Virus record (IMG/VR): IMGVR_UViG_3300001460_000002
Location: 3,243 to 34,269 of that record
Direction: 5' to 3' (one strand)
DNA length: 31,027 nucleotides
Source of the DNA: a virus
The notes beneath the pieces are model-generated. The model was not told the origin of the DNA and ran no database searches. It worked only from the letters and a program-made list of their open reading frames with translations. A program made the position numbers and the translations under genes. Shown in pieces: positions 6,127 through 12,355 of this stretch. The first letter of the stretch is position 1; each line of letters begins with the position of its first letter.

Positions 6127-6610
6127 AAAGAGGATTATAAAACCCCCTCTGGATCGTTTCGGTGGTGTCCGAGTGGTTCAGAGGAGGATTAGAAAATCCG
6201 AAGTCATTGAGCATAACAAAGATAATGTTGCTCAAGAATTGATTGATATAGCTACTGCGAATATTGATGAGATAATGGATTGGGATGATGAAGGTAATGT
6301 TACTATTAGAGATCCTAAAAATATTTCAAAGTCAGCAATCAAAGCTATAAAAAAAATTAAAGTAACACCGACAAAGATGGGGCCACAGTTAGAAGTAGAG
6401 CTGCATGATAAAGTTGGAGTGTTAAGAGTATTAGCTAAAGCATCTGGATTATTAGAACCAGAGCAAGATGTAGATAGACCAAGTGTTGTACAAATAAATA
6501 TGAGTGGGCCGGAAGAACCTAAAATAGTGGAGGCAGAGAATGTTGAGGTTAATGAACCACAAGGAAGTGGAACAGATCCAAGTAGCGATGCTCAAGAAAA
6601 AGTTGAGTGA
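6107..6610 (+). CDS. terS: Putative terminase small subunit
   Basis: The small terminase recognises phage DNA and hands it to the large subunit. The central part, about residues 40-117 (LIDIATANIDEIMDWDDEG, then LEVELHDKVGVLRVLAKASGLLE), resembles the C-terminal half of Terminase_2-type small subunits, in which a D-K-x-x-A-L-x-L-L-G-K-like helix is typical. The N-terminal 35 residues are very basic (KKRIIKPPLD, then VRVVQRRIRK) and could touch DNA. No complete N-terminal helix-turn-helix is obvious. The C-terminus is acidic and disordered. Position directly before the large terminase supports the call. The N-terminal coding region also contains a tRNA-Ser-like stretch, reported separately. 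Confidence 0.65.
   Translation: MTQSPTKKRIIKPPLDRFGGVRVVQRRIRKSEVIEHNKDNVAQELIDIATANIDEIMDWDDEGNVTIRDPKNISKSAIKAIKKIKVTPTKMGPQLEVELHDKVGVLRVLAKASGLLEPEQDVDRPSVVQINMSGPEEPKIVEAENVEVNEPQGSGTDPSSDAQEKVE
6161..6200 (+). other. tRNA-Ser 5'-half-like sequence inside the small terminase gene
   Basis: GGTGTCCGAGTGGTT at 6164-6178 is like the D-arm region common in bacterial tRNA-Ser. It is followed by a D-stem partner (GGA) and a 5-bp stem GGATT/AATCC. The loop is only four bases, there is no T-arm (no GTTCGA-type motif after it), and it is in coding sequence. It is therefore not a functional tRNA; a host-derived core for site-specific recombination or chance are the alternatives. Confidence 0.3.
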
Positions 6611-6731
6611 TCGTGAGTGTGCAAAAAAGTGTGGCAAGAATATAAAAGATTATAGGGATATAGTCTTTAAAAGAAAAAAAGAAAATGACAGTAGAATTAA
6701 ATCAATAGTAAAGGCAATCACAAATGAGTAA
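6540..6731 (+). CDS. Small 63-aa basic protein between terminase subunits
   Basis: The start at 6540 has a very good GGAGG six bases upstream, so I prefer it over the internal ATG at 6588. The frame overlaps the end of the small terminase by 71 bases and the large terminase start by 8 bases (ATGAGTAA). The second half is lysine-rich with two Cys (KKKLSDRECAKKCGKN) and ends in a likely helix (DSRIKSIVKAI). A helix-turn-helix reading of residues 22-45 (LSDRECAKKCGKNIKDYRD) is possible, which would make it a DNA-binding partner of the terminase. That is inference; no family is recognised. Confidence 0.6.
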   Translation: MLRLMNHKEVEQIQVAMLKKKLSDRECAKKCGKNIKDYRDIVFKRKKENDSRIKSIVKAITNE

Positions 6732-8244
6732 TGCAATAGCAAATCTAAATCTAGACTTTAGTACATCCCCTACTGTTTGGAAATTTTTAAATGATAAAAG
6801 TTTTGTAAGAGGATTAATGGGGCCGGTGGGATCTGGCAAATCTTATGCATGTGCAGCAGAGATTATGATCAGAGCTGTCAATCAAGTACAAAGTCCTCGT
6901 GATGGGATCAAGTATTCTAGGTTTGTTGTAGTTCGTAATTCTTATCCGGAGTTGAGGACAACTACTATTAAAACATGGCAAGAGTTATTTCCAGAGAACA
7001 TTTGGGGTGCATTTAGATGGTCACCACCATTAACACATCATATAAAATTACCAGCTAGAGATAATGCTCCAGGTATAGATTGTGAAGTTATCTTCCTGGC
7101 CCTTGATCAACCTAAAGATGTTAGAAAGTTATTATCAATGGAGCTGACAGGAGCTTGGGTGAATGAGGCTAGAGAGCTGCCTAAAGCTGTTATAGATGGA
7201 TTAACACACAGAGTTGGAAGGTATCCTACATTATCAGATGGTGGATCAAAACCCTGGCGAGGAATTATTATGGATACGAACCCAATGGATGATGATCATT
7301 GGTGGTATAATTTAGCAGAGAAAGAAAAGATGAAAGGTAAATATGCCTGGAAGTTTTATAAGCAGCCAGGAGCTGTTGAAGAGGCTACAGAAAATGAGTT
7401 ACCAGAAAATCCAGAGGCTAATGGTTTTGTTTATGCAGCAAACAAATGGTGGGGAACAAATCCTACTACAGAAAATAGAAAAAATTTAACAGCTGGTTAT
7501 TATGAACAAACATTACTTGGTAAGAATGCTGATTGGATTAGATGTTATGCCCAGGGTAGATATACTTATGTTCAAGAAGGTAAGCCTGTCATGGGTGAGT
7601 ATGATGATACTTTAATGACAGAAGAATATTTAGAACCAGATATTCAATATCCTATCCAGGTAGGTGTTGACTTTGGTTTAACTCCAGCTGCTATCTTTGG
7701 TCAGAAGTTACCTAATGGACAATGGCGAATATTTCATGAGCTTGTAACATTTGATATGGGCCTGGAAAGATTTGGTTATATGTTAAAAGGTGAATTAGAA
7801 ACAAGATTTCCAAAGTACGATGTATTAGTTTGGGGTGATCCAGCTGGTATGAAAAGGGATGAGATCTTTGAAGTTACTGCATTTGATCATTTAAGAACCA
7901 TTGGATTAGTTGCTAGACCAACTGCTACAAATGATTTTAGAGTTCGTAGAGAGGCTGGTGCAGCTCCAATGAATAGGTTAATCCAAGGTAAGCCTGGATT
8001 GTTAGTTGATAAAAGATGTAAGCGATTACGAAAAGCATTGAATGGTGGTTATCATTTTAAACGAGTTCAAATATCTGGTGGTGAAAGATACAAAGATCAA
8101 CCTAATAAAAATGAACATTCGCATGTCGGTGATGCTTTTATGTATTTACTATTAGGTGGTGGTGAACATAAACGATTAACAAGAGGTGGTAATAAAAACT
8201 TTTCAGCATCAGTAGCTAGTGCAGATTTTGATATATTTGCATGA
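6724..8244 (+). CDS. terL: Terminase large subunit (ATPase and nuclease)
   Basis: The DNA packaging motor and headful/end nuclease, 506 aa. The ATPase half has Walker A GPVGSGKS at 33-40, a Walker B-like LTGAWVNEA with E148, and a coupling motif near IIMDTNP (181-187). The RNase H-like nuclease half has acidic residues D316 (VGVDFG), D372 (WGDPAG) and D470 (HVGDAF). It is slightly shorter than T7 gp19 but complete. It is preceded by the small terminase and the 63-aa gene and followed with a 4-base overlap by a 64-aa gene. Functional call is firm. Packaging mode (cos, pac or terminal repeats) cannot be read from the sequence. Confidence 0.97.
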   Translation: MSNAIANLNLDFSTSPTVWKFLNDKSFVRGLMGPVGSGKSYACAAEIMIRAVNQVQSPRDGIKYSRFVVVRNSYPELRTTTIKTWQELFPENIWGAFRWSPPLTHHIKLPARDNAPGIDCEVIFLALDQPKDVRKLLSMELTGAWVNEARELPKAVIDGLTHRVGRYPTLSDGGSKPWRGIIMDTNPMDDDHWWYNLAEKEKMKGKYAWKFYKQPGAVEEATENELPENPEANGFVYAANKWWGTNPTTENRKNLTAGYYEQTLLGKNADWIRCYAQGRYTYVQEGKPVMGEYDDTLMTEEYLEPDIQYPIQVGVDFGLTPAAIFGQKLPNGQWRIFHELVTFDMGLERFGYMLKGELETRFPKYDVLVWGDPAGMKRDEIFEVTAFDHLRTIGLVARPTATNDFRVRREAGAAPMNRLIQGKPGLLVDKRCKRLRKALNGGYHFKRVQISGGERYKDQPNKNEHSHVGDAFMYLLLGGGEHKRLTRGGNKNFSASVASADFDIFA

Positions 8245-8435
8245 TCAAAAAATATTTAATTAAGGTTTGGCAGATCGGTGAAATGAGTTTGCTAGAAGAA
8301 AAAATTATAGAAGTAGAAGATGATAAATGGAAAGGCATTGTATTACATCAACCAGGAACCAGAGCAACAGCAGAAGAAATAAATGAACCTACAGAAACTA
8401 GAACAGATATTCAAGATCCAGGGAACAAAGATTAG
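8241..8435 (+). CDS. Unknown 64-aa protein after the large terminase
   Basis: A small frame overlapping the terL stop by 4 bases (ATGA). It begins with a beta-prone stretch (KKYLIKVWQIGEMSLLEEKIIEVED), then a short acidic, proline-containing tail. No family recognised. The last 53 bases also encode the N-terminus of the acetyltransferase gene if that gene starts at 8383. The strong stop-start coupling makes translation likely. The function is unknown; position suggests a packaging or head-assembly accessory. Confidence 0.6.
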   Translation: MIKKYLIKVWQIGEMSLLEEKIIEVEDDKWKGIVLHQPGTRATAEEINEPTETRTDIQDPGNKD

Positions 8436-8871
8436 TGTAGTTCCTTTTAGATCTTACTTATTAAAGATTATGGATCTAAATGAATTTGATAGATTAAATT
8501 TATCTCAAACTAATTACTTTGATTATATAGATGCTGCTAGTGAGCAAGGCTATGGCTATACAGTTATTGAGAATGGTAAGCCTATGTTATGCTTTGGTGT
8601 AGTTCCTTATTGGCCTGGAGTTGCAGAATTATGGTTGATACCTGATAAAAAAAAAATTTCTGAACATAAAATAAAATTTCACAAAGGTGCGTTAGAGTTT
8701 ATGAAGTTAGCAGCTGCTGATCTAAAATTAAAAAGATTACAAGTAACTGTCAGTTCTTTAAATGTTTCTGCTCTCAAATGGATAAAAGCAATGTATTTTG
8801 TAGAAGAAGGAATTTTAAAACATTATGGTGTTGATAATTCCGACTATGTAATGTTTGCGAGGTACTTTTAA
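8383..8871 (+). CDS. GNAT-family acetyltransferase-like phage protein
   Basis: The fold pattern is that of GNAT N-acetyltransferases: TVIENGKPMLCFGVVPYWPGVAELWLIPD (beta strands to the acetyl-CoA-binding region), a helix (KFHKGALEFMKLAAADLKLKRLQVTV) and the late SALKWIKAMYFVEEGILKHYG segment that usually closes the fold. Podoviruses often have such a gene near the head genes, and T7 gp13 belongs to this group; whether it acetylates anything is unclear. The start is uncertain. ATG 8383 gives 162 aa but lies inside the previous gene with a weak ribosome site. ATG 8470 would give 133 aa and still keep the GNAT core. Confidence 0.75.
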   Translation: MNLQKLEQIFKIQGTKISVVPFRSYLLKIMDLNEFDRLNLSQTNYFDYIDAASEQGYGYTVIENGKPMLCFGVVPYWPGVAELWLIPDKKKISEHKIKFHKGALEFMKLAAADLKLKRLQVTVSSLNVSALKWIKAMYFVEEGILKHYGVDNSDYVMFARYF

Positions 8872-8875
8872 AACT

Positions 8876-9142
8876 ATGGGATCACTATTCAAAATGCCAA
8901 AATATGAACCACCTAAACAAGTGGAAACATCTAATAAACTTTTAGATGAAAGAGAGGCGAGAGCTGATGCCAATGAACAAAGAGAAAAAAGAAAAATAGC
9001 TGCAAGATCTAGATCTCGTAGAACAAACGCAAAATTATTATTTTCAGATGAAAGAAACAATCCAGCATTAGGAGTTACAAATAGCATGACACCGGTGGTA
9101 GCTAATCGTAATCCTTATGATACAGAGAAGAGGTACACATAA
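8876..9142 (+). CDS. Unknown 88-aa basic helical protein
   Basis: Starts at ATG 8876 (MGSLFKMPKYEPPKQ); a TTG at 8855 would add seven residues but is less likely. A GCGAGG sits about 13 bases upstream, slightly far. Residues about 20-50 form a highly charged helix (LDEREARADANEQREKRK, then RSRSRR), followed by a Gly/Asn/Pro-rich tail. It ends in TAATG overlap with the next gene. Small proteins of this style occur between terminase and portal genes in marine podoviruses. I assign no function; a minor virion or DNA-associated protein is a guess from the charge and location. Confidence 0.7.
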   Translation: MGSLFKMPKYEPPKQVETSNKLLDEREARADANEQREKRKIAARSRSRRTNAKLLFSDERNNPALGVTNSMTPVVANRNPYDTEKRYT

Positions 9143-9426
9143 TGGGAGGATCACCAGCAAGAATTATTAAAAAAACTATCACTAAAGTTGTAGGTGGTGG
9201 AGGTGTAGCTAAATCACCTTCATCAACATCTCAAATTGAAGATAGAAGAACAGAAGTAAAAAAAACAACTGAACCAGAAGGTAAAAAATTAGTTAGAAGA
9301 AAAGTTGGAGGAAGAAAAAGAAGAAATGTATCTACTCTAGCTAACTATGCTCCAGATCCAACTGCTCAATTAGGTGGAACAACAGCTAGAAATCCAAGAG
9401 ATACTAAAAATAAATTAGGAGCTTAA
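9142..9426 (+). CDS. Unknown 94-aa basic, low-complexity protein
   Basis: The N-terminus MGGSPARIIKKTITKVVGGGG is followed by a disordered S/T-rich middle and a strongly basic patch near residues 48-63 (KKLVRRKVGGRKRR). The C-terminal part is polar. No folded domain is recognised. The composition suggests an extended, nucleic-acid- or virion-binding protein. It is coupled to both neighbours, by TAATG upstream and by one in-frame gap-free junction downstream (TAA then ATG). Location between terminase and portal parallels the small virion genes 6.7 and 7.3 of T7, a positional analogy only. Confidence 0.7.
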   Translation: MGGSPARIIKKTITKVVGGGGVAKSPSSTSQIEDRRTEVKKTTEPEGKKLVRRKVGGRKRRNVSTLANYAPDPTAQLGGTTARNPRDTKNKLGA

Positions 9427-9558
9427 ATGGCAGATAGAGAAACTCAAGAATATAATAGAAACCCTCGTTTCATAAAATTAAAAAATAATTGTGAGTGCAA
9501 TGGTGATGGTAATTGTAAATGCAATAATGTTGAAAAGAAAAGAGAGGAAGATAAATAA
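9427..9558 (+). CDS. 43-aa cysteine-cluster micro-protein
   Basis: Starts immediately after the previous stop, with AGGAG five bases before the ATG, and ends in TAATG overlap with the next gene. The middle holds four Cys in a compact CEC-x6-CKC arrangement (NNCECNGDGNCKCNN), framed by charged ends. Four Cys in two C-x-C pairs could bind one zinc or iron, or form disulfides in the virion. No family recognised. The good ribosome site and exact coupling support it as a real gene despite its length. Confidence 0.6.
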   Translation: MADRETQEYNRNPRFIKLKNNCECNGDGNCKCNNVEKKREEDK

Positions 9559-9740
9559 TGCCAGGGTATCATAAAACTAAATCTGGTAAGATGGCCAAGA
9601 AGGGCCTTTACTATAATATTAACCAAAAAAAAAAATCTGGTACATCAAAAACAAAATCTAAATCAACAATAAGCGATAAGGCTTATGCAAATATGAAAGC
9701 TGGTTTCCCAAGAAAAAATAGAAAAAAAGGATTAGTTTAA
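9558..9740 (+). CDS. 60-aa lysine-rich protein
   Basis: A very basic protein with about 16 Lys and 2 Arg in 60 residues, starting MPGYHKTKSGKMAKKGLYYN and ending FPRKNRKKGLV. GAGGAAG precedes the start. No folded domain is apparent. Such composition suits DNA or RNA binding, for example condensation of packaged DNA or an ejected virion peptide (inference). A run of 11 A near 9625 encodes part of QKKKS and is a possible slippage or sequencing-error site. The 3' end is duplicated about 65 bases downstream at the end of the next tiny gene. Confidence 0.65.
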   Translation: MPGYHKTKSGKMAKKGLYYNINQKKKSGTSKTKSKSTISDKAYANMKAGFPRKNRKKGLV

Positions 9741-9804
9741 TGGCTTATAAAAAAACTAAAAAGAAAAAGGTAAGTAGAAAAAATAGAAAGAAAGGATTGG
9801 TTTA
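9711..9804 (+). repeat. Pair of near-identical 29-base direct repeats
   Basis: Copy one at 9711-9739 and copy two at 9776-9804 differ at two of 29 positions. Each encodes the tail RKNRKKGLV and includes an AAGGA ribosome-binding core followed closely by the next gene's start. The pair suggests a local tandem duplication that produced the 22-aa micro-gene. Confidence 0.7.
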
Positions 9805-9808
9805 TTAA
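9740..9808 (+). CDS. 22-aa basic micro-peptide, probably a duplication product
   Basis: MAYKKTKKKKVSRKNRKKGLVY is almost all Lys/Arg, and its last part repeats the C-terminus of the 60-aa protein. The ATG is coupled to the previous stop (TAATG), with AAAGGA eight bases upstream. It may be a real arginine/lysine-rich peptide or a remnant left by the 29-base duplication. Its role as a spacer carrying a ribosome site for the next gene is equally possible. Confidence 0.4.
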   Translation: MAYKKTKKKKVSRKNRKKGLVY

Positions 9809-9810
9809 TT

Positions 9811-9948
9811 ATGTACAAAATGAAAATGAAAAAGAAGAATACTTTAAAAGGTAATCAAAAAAAATTAGATGCTAATAAAGATGGTAAAATAAGTGGTAAT
9901 GATTTTGCTTTATTAAAAAACAAAAAAAAACAAAAGGCAACAGTATGA
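9811..9948 (+). CDS. 45-aa micro-protein with a single EF-hand-like loop
   Basis: After a basic start (MYKMKMKKKN) the protein contains KKLDANKDGKISGNDFALL. DANKDGKISGND matches a calcium-binding EF-hand loop: D at 1, N at 3, D at 5, G at 6, I at 8, S at 9 and D at 12, where E is more usual. The loop is flanked by short helix-like segments, then a lysine-rich tail. A single EF-hand could dimerise or resemble dockerin/Excalibur calcium sites. The stop overlaps the next start (ATGA). The nearest AAGGA is about 16 bases upstream, so initiation may be weak or coupled. Confidence 0.6.
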   Translation: MYKMKMKKKNTLKGNQKKLDANKDGKISGNDFALLKNKKKQKATV

Positions 9949-10055
9949 TGATGTTTGGAAAAACTCCTAGTGATTGGAAAGCATTAGAATTACATTACAG
10001 AAGAGAATGGGTTTGTTTTGTTGTTGGATTTATTTTAGGAGCTGTAATATTTTAA
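9945..10055 (+). CDS. 36-aa single-pass membrane peptide
   Basis: Starts at the first of three consecutive ATG codons and overlaps the EF-hand gene by 4 bases; the stop overlaps the next start (TAATG). The N-terminal half is polar (FGKTPSDWKALELHYRREW), and the C-terminal half is a hydrophobic helix (VCFVVGFILGAVIF) long enough to cross or enter a membrane. No family recognised. A membrane peptide just before the portal gene could belong to the virion or the infected-cell membrane; the sequence does not decide. Confidence 0.55.
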   Translation: MMMFGKTPSDWKALELHYRREWVCFVVGFILGAVIF

Positions 10056-10228
10056 TGGCAAAAAAATTAAAAATTAAAATGAAATTTACAGATAAACAAA
10101 AAGATACTTTGCAAAAACATTCTAAACATCATTCATCAAAACACATGACTATGATGAAAAAAGAAATGCAATCTGGAACATCATTTTTAGCTGCACATAA
10201 AAAAGCACAAAAAGTTGTGGGGGCCTAA
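10055..10228 (+). CDS. 57-aa basic protein with KHxxHH helix
   Basis: With the start at 10055 (MAKKLKIKMKFTDKQ) the protein is 57 aa; a longer upstream frame from 9974 only shadows the membrane peptide gene. The body reads as two basic amphipathic helices: FTDKQKDTLQKHSKHHSSKHMTMMKKEM and SFLAAHKKAQKVVG, with six His. I have the impression that similar small proteins occur in other marine phages, but I cannot name a family. It overlaps both neighbours by one base in TAATG. A virion-associated or DNA-binding role is inferred from charge and place. Confidence 0.7.
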   Translation: MAKKLKIKMKFTDKQKDTLQKHSKHHSSKHMTMMKKEMQSGTSFLAAHKKAQKVVGA

Positions 10229-10476
10229 TGGTAGCAAAAAGATTTCAAGATCCATCTGGTGGTTTAAATGATGCTGGTAGAAAAAAGTTTGGTGTTAAAA
10301 GACCACAAAGCTCCGGTAAAGATGGCCGAAGAATTTCTTTTGCTGCAAGGTTTTCTAAAGTACCTGGCCCATTAATGAAAGATGGAAAACCAACAAGATT
10401 AAAACTTGCATTAAAAAAATGGGGATTTGCAAATAAACAAGCAGCAGCTAGTTTTGCAGCAAACAATAAGGCATAA
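10228..10476 (+). CDS. DUF6321-like 82-aa protein
   Basis: The pattern GGLNDAGRKKFGVKRPQ, then RRISFAARF and GKPTRLKLALKKWGF, resembles the phage DUF6321 family, in which GL-x-x-x-GR, a middle R-K-S-F motif and a final R-L-x-x-A-x-x-W-x motif are typical. The function of that family is not known. The protein is strongly basic and ends with an alanine-rich helix (KQAAASFAANNKA). GGGGG precedes the ATG. It is the last of the small genes and directly precedes the portal gene, so it is probably co-expressed with virion components. Confidence 0.65.
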   Translation: MVAKRFQDPSGGLNDAGRKKFGVKRPQSSGKDGRRISFAARFSKVPGPLMKDGKPTRLKLALKKWGFANKQAAASFAANNKA

Positions 10477-10478
10477 TT

Positions 10479-12086
10479 ATGATGTATTTAAAACCACAAG
10501 AAATTTTAAAAAGGCACAAGAAAGCATTTGGTGCAAAAGAAAATTGGAGAACAATTTATGAAGAGTGTTATCAATATGCTTTACCTCAAAGAAATTTATA
10601 TGATGGTTATTATGAAGGTAACATTCCTGGACAAGGTAAAATGTCTAGAGTGTTTGATAGTACAGGAATACATTCTGTTCAAAGATTTGCTAACAGAATT
10701 CAATCTGGATTATTTCCTCCTTATAAAAAATGGTGCAGATTAGAACCTGGTAATGATATACCAAATGAAAGAAAAGGTGAAACGCAACAAGCTCTTGATT
10801 TATATTTAGATAAATTATTTGCAGTATTAAGACAAAGTAATTTTGATTTAGCTATTGGTGAATTCTTATTAGATCTATCAGTTGGTACAGCTGCAATGTT
10901 AATTCAGCCTGGCGATGATTTACACCCTGTAACATTTACTCCTGTTCCTCAATATTTAATTGCATTAGAAGAAGGGCCTAATGGTACAGTTGATAATGTA
11001 TATAGAAGATTAAGAGTTACCGGTGATGCTGTTGCTAGACAATTCCCTGGTGCAAATATTTCACCAGAGTTACAAAGAATGATAGATGATAAACCACAGG
11101 AAAAAATAGAGTTCTGTGAGGCAGTAGTAGTAGATCCAGAAAGAAAAGATTACTGCTATCATGTTATCCATGAAAAAACTAACACAGAATTAGTTTATAA
11201 AAGAATGGATCAATCACCTTGGATAGTAAGTAGATATATGAAAGTACCAGGTGAAGTTATGGGTAGAGGCCCATTAGTAACTGCTTTACCAGATATTAAA
11301 ACATTAAATAAAACTTTAGAATTATTATTAAAGAATGCATCATTAGCAATCTCTGGAATTTATACAGCAGCTGATGATGGTGTATTAAATCCAAACAATA
11401 TTAGAATTACTCCAGGTGCAATTATTCCTGTAGCTAGAAATGGTGGGCCTCAAGGTGCATCATTGGCCCCTCTTCCAAGAGCTGGTGATTTTAATGTATC
11501 TCAAATTGTTATTAATGATTTAAGAATGAATATTAAAAAAACATTATTAGATGATACTTTACCTCCAGATAATATGTCAGCTAGATCTGCAACTGAAATT
11601 GTAGAAAGAATGAAAGAGTTAGCTCAAAATATGGGAGCTGCATTCGGAAGATTAATTACAGAAACAATGGTTCCAATAATTCGTAGAACATTATTTATAA
11701 TGGATGAAAAAGGATTGATACAATTACCTCTAAAGATAGATGGATTAGAGGTTAAAGTAGTACCAATATCACCTCTTGCTAAAGCTCAAAATTTAGAAGA
11801 GGTAAATGAGGTCATGCAGTTTTTCCAAATTGCTAACTCGTTAGGCCCTGGTGGGGTGGCTGAAATAAAACCGGATGCTATTGCAGCATTCGTTGGTGAT
11901 AAACTTGGCATACCAGCTAGTTTAAGAAACAGCGAAGAAGAAAAGCAACAGATCCAACAACAAGCTATGGCTATGCAGCAACAGATGATGATGCAGCAGC
12001 AACCACCTGGGAATGAGCAACCTCAAGATCAAGCTCCTCCTCAAGAAGAACCAGCTATGGCTTTAGAGGCAGAGGCTAGATCTTAA
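10479..12086 (+). CDS. Head-tail connector (portal) protein
   Basis: Forms the dodecameric ring through which DNA enters and leaves the head and to which the tail attaches. At 535 aa it is almost the same length as T7 gp8. The N-terminal part (about 1-90) has the family pattern ECYQYALPQRNLYD, FDSTGIHSVQRFANRIQSGL and FPPYKKW; the middle has YMKVPGEVMGRGPLVTALPDIKTLNK, and the clip/stem region includes MSARSATEIVERMKEL. The C-terminal 60 residues are Gln-, Met- and Pro-rich and probably disordered or part of the barrel. Two ATG codons occur in a row at 10479 and 10482. It overlaps the next gene by one base. Confidence 0.96.
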   Translation: MMYLKPQEILKRHKKAFGAKENWRTIYEECYQYALPQRNLYDGYYEGNIPGQGKMSRVFDSTGIHSVQRFANRIQSGLFPPYKKWCRLEPGNDIPNERKGETQQALDLYLDKLFAVLRQSNFDLAIGEFLLDLSVGTAAMLIQPGDDLHPVTFTPVPQYLIALEEGPNGTVDNVYRRLRVTGDAVARQFPGANISPELQRMIDDKPQEKIEFCEAVVVDPERKDYCYHVIHEKTNTELVYKRMDQSPWIVSRYMKVPGEVMGRGPLVTALPDIKTLNKTLELLLKNASLAISGIYTAADDGVLNPNNIRITPGAIIPVARNGGPQGASLAPLPRAGDFNVSQIVINDLRMNIKKTLLDDTLPPDNMSARSATEIVERMKELAQNMGAAFGRLITETMVPIIRRTLFIMDEKGLIQLPLKIDGLEVKVVPISPLAKAQNLEEVNEVMQFFQIANSLGPGGVAEIKPDAIAAFVGDKLGIPASLRNSEEEKQQIQQQAMAMQQQMMMQQQPPGNEQPQDQAPPQEEPAMALEAEARS

Positions 12087-12355
12087 TGGCAGATATTAAT
12101 ACTCCAGGATGGGAAGGATTAAATACTCTTGATGTTGTTCATCGTAAAGATGATCAGTTAGAATTAGATAAGGCTTATGCTAGAACATTCGAAACAGAAG
12201 AAGGAAAAAAAGTTTTAGAACATTTAAAATCTAAAACACTTGATCAACCAACTTGGATACCAGGATCTGAAACATCTTTTGGCTTTGCTAGAGAAGGACA
12301 AAATTCTGTTATGCGAGATATATTAATGAGAATAGAAAGGGCAAAAAATGAGTAG
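12086..12355 (+). CDS. Bbp19-like small structural protein
   Basis: An 89-aa protein whose middle and end resemble the Bbp19 family of podovirus proteins: YARTFETEEGKKVLEHLKSKTL, then FAREGQNSVMRDILMRIERA. The family occurs between portal and scaffold/coat genes, as here. Its role is not well known; association with the head or connector is likely. It is coupled on both sides, by TAATG to the portal gene and by an 8-base overlap to the scaffold gene. Confidence 0.7.
   Translation: MADINTPGWEGLNTLDVVHRKDDQLELDKAYARTFETEEGKKVLEHLKSKTLDQPTWIPGSETSFGFAREGQNSVMRDILMRIERAKNE

Noticed and set aside
6161-6200. A real tRNA-Ser gene
   Set aside because: No T-arm, no proper seven-base anticodon loop and no acceptor stem; the stretch is inside a well-supported frame.
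8647-8656. Programmed frameshift at the run of ten A in the acetyltransferase gene
   Set aside because: The frame is intact and continues with good domain similarity; slipping would give a short tail with no evident meaning.
8855-8875. TTG start for the 88-aa gene
   Set aside because: An ATG lies seven codons downstream, and the TTG lies inside the acetyltransferase coding end.
9974-10054. Longer frame for the 57-aa protein
   Set aside because: The extension is out of frame over the 36-aa membrane peptide and has no ribosome site; ATG 10055 is coupled to a stop.
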